Of a stretch of 18,411 nt of DNA, positions 13,837 to 18,411 are shown in pieces. The translations under genes and the position numbers were made by a program. The notes beneath the pieces are model-generated. The model was given only the letters and a program-made list of their open reading frames with translations, did not search any database and was not told the DNA's origin. How positions within the stretch are numbered: the stretch's first letter is position 1; each line of letters opens with the position of its first letter. Origin of the DNA: Propionibacteriaceae bacterium UBA4569 (lineage in GTDB: Bacteria > Actinomycetota > Actinomycetes > Propionibacteriales > Propionibacteriaceae); the NCBI GenBank assembly GCA_002387005.1, contig DGKN01000081.1, positions 3,303 to 21,713 of the forward strand, given 5' to 3'.

Positions 13837-15000
13837 ATGAAGATCGCCGTCGCAGGGCTCGGCTACGTCGGGCTCGCCAATGCCGTCATCCTCGCCCAGC
13901 ACCATGACGTGACTGCCGTCGACCTCGACGCTCGTCGCGTGCGGCTGGTCAACGAGCGCAAGGCGCCCATCGCCGATGACCTGCTCGAGCAGTACCTGGC
14001 CGAACGTGAACTCTCCCTCACCGCGCCCACCTCCCAGGACGCCTACGCAGGCTCCGACTACGTGATCATCGCCACGCCCACGAACTACGACGACGTGAAG
14101 AACTTCTTCGACACCTCGTCGGTCGACCAGGTGATCGACACCGTCGCCCGCACCGCACCCGAGGCGACCGTGGTCATCAAGTCGACCATCCCGGTGGGTT
14201 ACACCGCATCGATGCGGAACAAGTACCCCGATCTGGAGATCTTGTTCAGCCCCGAGTTCCTGCGCGAGGGCCGCGCCCTCCACGACAACCTGCACCCCTC
14301 GCGCATCGTCGTGGGCGGGAGCGGCCCCAAGGCCGAGGCCTTCGCAGACCTGCTCCGGCAAGGTTCCCTCGACGAGGCCACCCCGGTGCTGGTGACCGGC
14401 CCCACGGAGGCCGAGGCGATCAAGCTGTTCGCCAACACCTACCTGGCGATGCGCGTGGCGTACTTCAACGAACTCGACAGCTACGCCCTGCGCAATGGGC
14501 TGGACACCCGACAGATCATCGACGGCGTCGGCTTGGATCCGCGCATCGGCTCCCACTACAACAACCCCTCCTTCGGCTACGGCGGCTACTGCCTGCCGAA
14601 GGACACCAAGCAGCTGCTGGCCAACTACGACCAGGTGCCGCAGACCCTGATCAAGGCGATCGTCGAGTCCAACGCCACGCGCAAGGACTTCATCGCCTTC
14701 GACATCCTCGCCAAGGCCCCGCGAGTGGTGGGGATCTACCGGCTGACGATGAAGACGGGCAGCGACAACTTCCGGTCGTCCTCCGTGCAGGGCATCATGA
14801 AGCGGATCAAGGCCAAGGGCATCCCCGTGCTGGTCTACGAGCCCACCCTGGACGAGCCGGAGTTCTACCACTCGGAGGTCGTCAAGAGCCTGGACGACTT
14901 CAAGCAGCGCTGCGACGTGATCATCGCCAACCGGCAGGCTCCTGAGCTCGCCGACGTCCCCGACAAGGTCTACACCCGGGACCTGTTCGGTTCGGACTGA
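13837..15000 (+). CDS. ugd: UDP-glucose 6-dehydrogenase (enterobacterial Ugd type)
   Basis: A 387-aa cytosolic enzyme that oxidises UDP-glucose twice to UDP-glucuronate with NAD+. Landmarks: [10 protein letters not shown] (7-16, NAD loop), IATPTNYD (78-85), [10 protein letters not shown] (114-123), [20 protein letters not shown] (137-156), [20 protein letters not shown] (193-212, K196), and the catalytic cysteine C252 in [16 protein letters not shown] (248-263). The C-terminus [11 protein letters not shown] matches, from memory, the end of E. coli Ugd almost exactly, and the rest seems collinear with that 388-aa protein. The usual actinobacterial UGD is longer and less similar, so acquisition is likely. 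UDP-GlcA would feed an acidic exopolysaccharide, in line with the initiating transferase 356 bp downstream. A -10 box 7 nt upstream suggests leaderless translation. Confidence 0.94.
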   Translation: MKIAVAGLGYVGLANAVILAQHHDVTAVDLDARRVRLVNERKAPIADDLLEQYLAERELSLTAPTSQDAYAGSDYVIIATPTNYDDVKNFFDTSSVDQVIDTVARTAPEATVVIKSTIPVGYTASMRNKYPDLEILFSPEFLREGRALHDNLHPSRIVVGGSGPKAEAFADLLRQGSLDEATPVLVTGPTEAEAIKLFANTYLAMRVAYFNELDSYALRNGLDTRQIIDGVGLDPRIGSHYNNPSFGYGGYCLPKDTKQLLANYDQVPQTLIKAIVESNATRKDFIAFDILAKAPRVVGIYRLTMKTGSDNFRSSSVQGIMKRIKAKGIPVLVYEPTLDEPEFYHSEVVKSLDDFKQRCDVIIANRQAPELADVPDKVYTRDLFGSD

Positions 15001-15060
15001 CGGGTTGAAACCTGAAGAATGTCTTGTCACGGTCTCGCAACCAAACATCACAAACCAGGT

Positions 15061-15135
15061 GGCCCGCACGGTCAGAACCGCTGGACAGACGCGGTTTCGG
15101 GCCCCTGCGAGGGGTGTCCAGACCCCTCGATCTGG
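15061..15135 (+). promoter_or_regulatory. Structured hairpin region after ugd with overlapping alternative stems
   Basis: A nested stem pairs ggcccg (15061-15066) with cgggcc (15098-15103) around an inner aaccgc (15076-15081) with gcggtt (15091-15096). Directly after it, cccct/agggg (15102-15106 with 15110-15114) competes with aggggt/acccct (15110-15115 with 15122-15127), and ccaga/tctgg (15118-15122 with 15131-15135) overlaps the latter. No T-tract follows. It may be the ugd terminator, an attenuator, or part of a longer leader of the next gene. The 15001-15356 gap holds no gene I can support. Confidence 0.4.
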
Positions 15136-15180
15136 CGGCCTGCTGAGAACGGGGGAGGGAGCCATGGCCCCCACTCTCGC

Positions 15181-15186
15181 TACAGT
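15181..15186 (+). promoter_or_regulatory. Candidate -10 box (TACAGT) for the initiating sugar transferase
   Basis: TACAGT would start transcription near 15193 and give a long leader of about 164 nt before ATG 15357. A six-G run follows at 15205-15210 and a five-G run at 15291-15295. Long leaders are unusual among the genes in this window, which suggests post-transcriptional control. Confidence 0.4.
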
Positions 15187-15332
15187 GAAACCCAGTTGGT
15201 TGTCGGGGGGCAATCCGAGTTTCGAGCATGGGATCCTCCCTGCGACCGATGCGTTCGAGCGAGTCTCGAGCATGCAGGCAGACGTCACTCGGGGGAATTG
15301 ACGCTGGGCCGAACTGTGGTCTGGCTGATTTA

Positions 15333-15352
15333 CCACCCACCAACAGGGGTGG
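15333..15352 (+). promoter_or_regulatory. Hairpin masking the Shine-Dalgarno of the sugar transferase gene
   Basis: ccaccc (15333-15338) is a perfect complement of gggtgg (15347-15352) across an 8-nt loop, and gggtggag is the apparent ribosome-binding site of ATG 15357. If folded, the site would be hidden. Confidence 0.45.
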
Positions 15353-15356
15353 AGAC

Positions 15357-16814
15357 ATGCTCTTGAAACACCAGATCAGCCCGAGCAGGCTGATGATCCC
15401 GCGCCGGATTTCACACCGGTCGCGCACGATTGCGCCGTGGTTGTTGATCGCCGCCGACGCGTTGACCGTCACGCTGGCGACCCTGGTCGCGCTCACCTTC
15501 CGCAGCATGGTCCCCGGCTTCCAGTCCGACGGCTCCCTGCGCATGAGCGCCAGCTACCTGTGGCCGCTCGGTGTCATCATCTGGCTGGTCTCGCTGGCAG
15601 CCGCGGGGGCCTACAGCGACAAGAATCTGGGCGCCGGCACCGACGAGTACTCGCGCGTGCTCAACGGCTCTCTGCTGGCCGCCGCCTTCGTCGGCATCTG
15701 CTGCTACCTGACCAAGTTCGACCTGGCCCGTGGCTTCTACGTCCTGCTCTTCGCGATCGGCACCCCCCTGCTGGTGCTGACCCGCTCGTTGCTGCGCCGT
15801 GCGATCCACATCCTGCGCCGGCACATGTGGCTCACCCGCCGCGTCGTGCTCGTCGGCAACCCGCAGCACGTCAAGGAACTGCAGTCGGTCACCCAGCGTG
15901 AGAACTGGCTCGGCTACTACCTCGTCGGCGCGCTCGTGCCCGCCGGTTCGGACACCTCCGACCTCAGCCTCCCGGTGCTCGGCACCCCGGAGGACACCAT
16001 CAACATCGTCGAGTCCCGCGACGTCGACGCGGTGATCTTCGGCGAGGGCGCCTTCCCGTCCTCGCGTGGCTTCCGCCGGATGGCGTGGGCGCTGGAGTCC
16101 CACGGCGCGCAGATGATCGTCGCGCCCGCCCTGACCGACATCGCCGCCCAGCGCATCCAGGTGCGCCCCGTGGCCGGCATGCCGCTGGTGACCGTCGAGC
16201 CGCCCAGCACCCAGAAGGCTGGACGCTGGATGAAGCGCGCCTTCGACGTCGTCGGCGCTGCGCTGGTGCTGTTGCTGACCAGCCCGATCCTGCTGGCCAC
16301 CGCGATCGCGATCAAGCTCGACGACGGCGGCCCCATCCTGTTCAGCCAGACCCGCGTCGGCCGTTACGGCGAGCACTTCCAGATGCTCAAGTTCCGCTCC
16401 ATGGTGACCAACGCCGAGGAGATCTTGAAGACCCTGCAGAACCAGGGCCCGAACTCCGTCATGTTCAAGATGGAGAAGGACCCCCGCATCACCAAGATCG
16501 GCAACTTCATCCGTCGCTTCTCGATCGACGAACTGCCCCAGCTGTGGAATGTGCTGCGAGGTGACATGTCGCTGATCGGTCCGCGTCCGGCGCTGCCCCG
16601 CGAGGTCGCCCAGTACGCCCCGCACGTCAACCGGCGCCTCGAGGTGCGCCCGGGCCTGACCGGCCTGTGGCAGGTCTCCGGCCGTTCCAACCTGAGCTGG
16701 GACGACACGGTTCGCCTGGACCTGTACTACGTCGACAACTGGTCGATGCCCCAGGACCTGTCAATCATGGCCCAGACCGTGAAGGCCGTGCTGTTCAGCA
16801 ACGGCGCCTACTGA
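15357..16814 (+). CDS. Exopolysaccharide-initiating polyprenyl glycosylphosphotransferase (WbaP/WcaJ/CpsE type)
   Basis: A 485-aa membrane enzyme, normal for the family. The N-terminal half has about four membrane helices (27-49, 68-86, 104-119, 126-143). A Rossmann-like domain follows (VVLVGNPQHVKEL, 163-175, through about 285), with a further helix at 299-320. The C-terminal transferase domain carries KRAFDVVGA (293-301), FRSM (346-349), the catalytic DE pair D391/E392 in SIDELPQLWNVLRGDMSLIG (389-408), GPRPALPRE (408-416) and RPGLTGLWQVSGRS (431-444). It transfers a sugar-1-phosphate from a UDP-sugar to undecaprenyl phosphate at the inner face, the first step of a lipid-linked repeat unit. 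The start ATG 15357 follows gggtggag (15347-15354); an upstream ATG at 15228 lacks a site and a conserved-looking extension. Preceded by a long structured leader and followed by a strong terminator. Confidence 0.92.
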   Translation: MLLKHQISPSRLMIPRRISHRSRTIAPWLLIAADALTVTLATLVALTFRSMVPGFQSDGSLRMSASYLWPLGVIIWLVSLAAAGAYSDKNLGAGTDEYSRVLNGSLLAAAFVGICCYLTKFDLARGFYVLLFAIGTPLLVLTRSLLRRAIHILRRHMWLTRRVVLVGNPQHVKELQSVTQRENWLGYYLVGALVPAGSDTSDLSLPVLGTPEDTINIVESRDVDAVIFGEGAFPSSRGFRRMAWALESHGAQMIVAPALTDIAAQRIQVRPVAGMPLVTVEPPSTQKAGRWMKRAFDVVGAALVLLLTSPILLATAIAIKLDDGGPILFSQTRVGRYGEHFQMLKFRSMVTNAEEILKTLQNQGPNSVMFKMEKDPRITKIGNFIRRFSIDELPQLWNVLRGDMSLIGPRPALPREVAQYAPHVNRRLEVRPGLTGLWQVSGRSNLSWDDTVRLDLYYVDNWSMPQDLSIMAQTVKAVLFSNGAY

Positions 16815-16840
16815 GGCATCAGCAACGAGGCATCAGCAAC
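16813..16840 (+). repeat. 14-bp perfect tandem duplication at the end of the sugar transferase gene
   Basis: gaggcatcagcaac occurs twice without a gap (16813-16826 and 16827-16840). The first copy begins inside the TGA stop codon (16812-16814), so the duplication lies between coding end and terminator and does not change the protein. Confidence 0.9.
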
Positions 16841-16845
16841 GCCAG

Positions 16846-16882
16846 CCGCGCCGCCACCCCTGTTGGGTGGCGGCGCGGTTTA
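16846..16882 (+). terminator. Strong hairpin terminator between sugar transferase and pgi
   Basis: A perfect 14-bp G+C-rich stem, ccgcgccgccaccc (16846-16859) with gggtggcggcgcgg (16865-16878), has a 5-nt loop (ctgtt) and is followed on the + strand by ttta. It lies between the stop codons of two convergent genes and probably ends transcripts from both sides, although the minus strand lacks a T-run. Confidence 0.85.
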
Positions 16883-16895
16883 CGTTCGTGATGGA

Positions 16896-18411
16896 TCAGT
16901 TCTCGCGGTGCGCCAGGTAGTAGTCGATCAGGCCCTGGGTGGACGAGTCCTGCTTCGCCTTGGCGTCCTGGTCGCCCTGGACCGCCGGGGCGATCTGCAG
17001 CGCCAGCTGCTTGCCGAGCTCGACGCCCCACTGGTCGAAGGAGTCGATGCCCCACACGATGCCCTCGACGAAGGTGATGTGCTCGTACAGGGCGATCAGC
17101 TCACCGACCACGGCCGGGGTCAGCCACGAGGCCATGATCGAGGTCGTCGGCCTGTTGCCCGGGAAGGTGCGGGCCGGGACGATCGCCTCGGCCGTCCCCT
17201 CGGCACGTACCTCGTCGGCCGTCTTGCCGAAGGCCAGGGCCGCGGTCTGGGCGAAGAAGTTGCTGAGGAAGAGCTCGTGGACGTCCGTCTCCCCGTCCTT
17301 GACCGGGTGGGCCGGGTTGGCGACGGCGATGAAGTCGGCCGGGATCAGCTTCGTGCCCTGGTGGATCAGCTGGTAGAAGGCGTGCTGGCCGTTGGTGCCG
17401 GGCTCGCCCCAGAAGATCTCGCCGGTGCCGGTGGTGACCTCCGAGCCGTCCCAGCGGACGCGCTTGCCATTGGACTCCATCGTCAGCTGCTGCAGGTACG
17501 CCGCGAAGCGGTGCAGGTACTGCGCGTAGGGCAGCACCGCGTGGCTCTCGGCCCCGAAGAAGTTGGTGTACCAGACATTCAGCAGGCCCATCAGCAACGG
17601 GACATTCCTGCCCGGTTCGGTCTCGCGGAAGTGGACGTCCATCGCGTGCATGCCGGCCAGGAAGTTCTCCCAGTTCTGCTTGCCGAGCGCGACGATCACC
17701 GCCGTGCCGACGGCCGAGCCGACCGAGTAGCGTCCGCCGACCCAGTTCCAGAAGCCGAAGGCGTTCTCCGGGTCGATGCCGAAGGCGGCGACCTTGTCCA
17801 GCGCGGTGGAGACCGCGACGAAGTGCTTGGCGACGGCGCCGGTGGCCTGCTCGTCCGAGCCGTCGATCGCACCCGACTCGGCCAGCTTGCCGAGCAGCCA
17901 CTCGCGCGCCATCCGGGCGTTGGTGAGGGTTTCGAGCGTGGTGAAGGTCTTAGACGCCACGATGAACAGCGTCTGCTCGGGGTCGAGGTCGGCGACCTTC
18001 TCGGCGCAGTCGTTGGGGTCGATGTTGGAGATGAAGCGCGCGTCCGGGCCGGTCTTGTAGGGCTTGAGCGCTTCGTAGACCATGACCGGGCCCAGGTCGG
18101 AGCCACCGATGCCGATGTTCACGACCGTGGTGATCGGCTTGCCGGTGACGCCCTTCCACTCGCCGCTGCGGACCTTCTCGGCCCAGACGTAGATCTTGTC
18201 GAGCACCTCGTGGACGTCGGCGACGACGTCTTGGCCGTCGACGACCAGTTCGGCGTCGCGCGGCAGGCGCAGGGCGGTGTGCAGCACCGCGCGGTCCTCG
18301 GTGACGTTGATGTGCTGGCCGGTGAACATGGCCTCGCGCAGCTCGGGGAGCTTGACCTGTTCGGCCAGCTCGAGCAGGGCCGCGAGCACCTCGTCGTCCA
18401 GGAAGTTCTTG
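16896..18411 (-). CDS. pgi: Glucose-6-phosphate isomerase, 5' end beyond the window
   Basis: About 505 residues of Pgi are visible, interconverting glucose-6-phosphate and fructose-6-phosphate. The frame stays open through the right edge, where KNFLDDE precedes an internal GTG at 18389, so the true start is outside and some 40 residues are missing. Landmarks: [25 protein letters not shown] (phosphate binding), [15 protein letters not shown] (first Pgi signature), [20 protein letters not shown] with the catalytic region, and [17 protein letters not shown] (second signature with the lysine near the end). It is a full-type, roughly 545-aa Pgi, not the short archaeal form. Cytosolic and housekeeping. 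Its stop faces the sugar transferase across the shared terminator. With PpgK it sets the glucose-6-phosphate pool for glycolysis and polysaccharide precursors. Confidence 0.96.
   Translation of the reverse strand, partial: KNFLDDEVLAALLELAEQVKLPELREAMFTGQHINVTEDRAVLHTALRLPRDAELVVDGQDVVADVHEVLDKIYVWAEKVRSGEWKGVTGKPITTVVNIGIGGSDLGPVMVYEALKPYKTGPDARFISNIDPNDCAEKVADLDPEQTLFIVASKTFTTLETLTNARMAREWLLGKLAESGAIDGSDEQATGAVAKHFVAVSTALDKVAAFGIDPENAFGFWNWVGGRYSVGSAVGTAVIVALGKQNWENFLAGMHAMDVHFRETEPGRNVPLLMGLLNVWYTNFFGAESHAVLPYAQYLHRFAAYLQQLTMESNGKRVRWDGSEVTTGTGEIFWGEPGTNGQHAFYQLIHQGTKLIPADFIAVANPAHPVKDGETDVHELFLSNFFAQTAALAFGKTADEVRAEGTAEAIVPARTFPGNRPTTSIMASWLTPAVVGELIALYEHITFVEGIVWGIDSFDQWGVELGKQLALQIAPAVQGDQDAKAKQDSSTQGLIDYYLAHREN

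Noticed and set aside
13666..15336. A 556-aa minus-strand frame opposite ugd
   Set aside because: Shadow frame; ugd is certain on the other strand and the translation shows no known motif.
15228..15356. Upstream ATG adding 43 residues to the sugar transferase
   Set aside because: No ribosome site; the added residues do not resemble the family, while ATG 15357 has a good site and gives normal length.

Overview
The window reads as a high-G+C actinobacterial chromosome. Almost every real gene has G/C-rich third codon positions. It carries a polyphosphate glucokinase (an actinobacterial hallmark), a DinB-fold protein of the type often linked to mycothiol, and several genes whose -10 box sits 6-7 nt before the start codon, which suggests leaderless mRNAs. 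A propionibacterial-type genome is plausible, but nothing here proves the genus. No rRNA, tRNA, CRISPR array, IS element or origin was seen.

Left region (1-7236, all + strand): a surface-carbohydrate block. It holds a FAD-dependent oxidoreductase cut by the window edge and apparently interrupted by an in-frame TGA, a GalE-type epimerase, a cytosolic NodB-fold deacetylase, a WecB-type UDP-GlcNAc 2-epimerase, a DMT-like multi-pass membrane protein (4-nt overlap with wecB), a zinc-ribbon SAM methyltransferase and a GT2 glycosyltransferase with two C-terminal membrane helices. Deacetylase, polyprenyl-phosphate-type GT2 and DMT-like candidate flippase together resemble the logic of ArnC/ArnD/ArnEF (aminoarabinose) or mycobacterial polyprenyl-phospho-GalNAc synthesis. 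This is the best candidate here for an undescribed pathway.

Middle region (7253-13796): mostly housekeeping and accessory genes. These are a convergent SanA/YdcF-like membrane protein, leaderless ppgK, a two-ACT-domain protein preceded by a possible 47-aa membrane peptide, a noticeably A+T-richer Tat-type GH16 glycanase, argS, a DinB-family protein whose leader holds five 14-bp tandem repeats, and an aldo/keto reductase. A cluster of repeated and inverted cagtcccc blocks lies between ppgK and the ACT gene.

Right region (13837-18411): a UDP-glucose 6-dehydrogenase strikingly like the enterobacterial Ugd, a 356-bp hairpin-rich leader, a polyprenyl glycosylphosphotransferase that would start a lipid-linked exopolysaccharide, a strong terminator, and convergent pgi (5' end beyond the window).

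Together, PpgK and Pgi handle glucose-6-phosphate, GalE, WecB and Ugd make nucleotide sugars, and the GT2, initiating transferase and methyltransferase would use them to build a cell-surface polymer that GH16 could trim.
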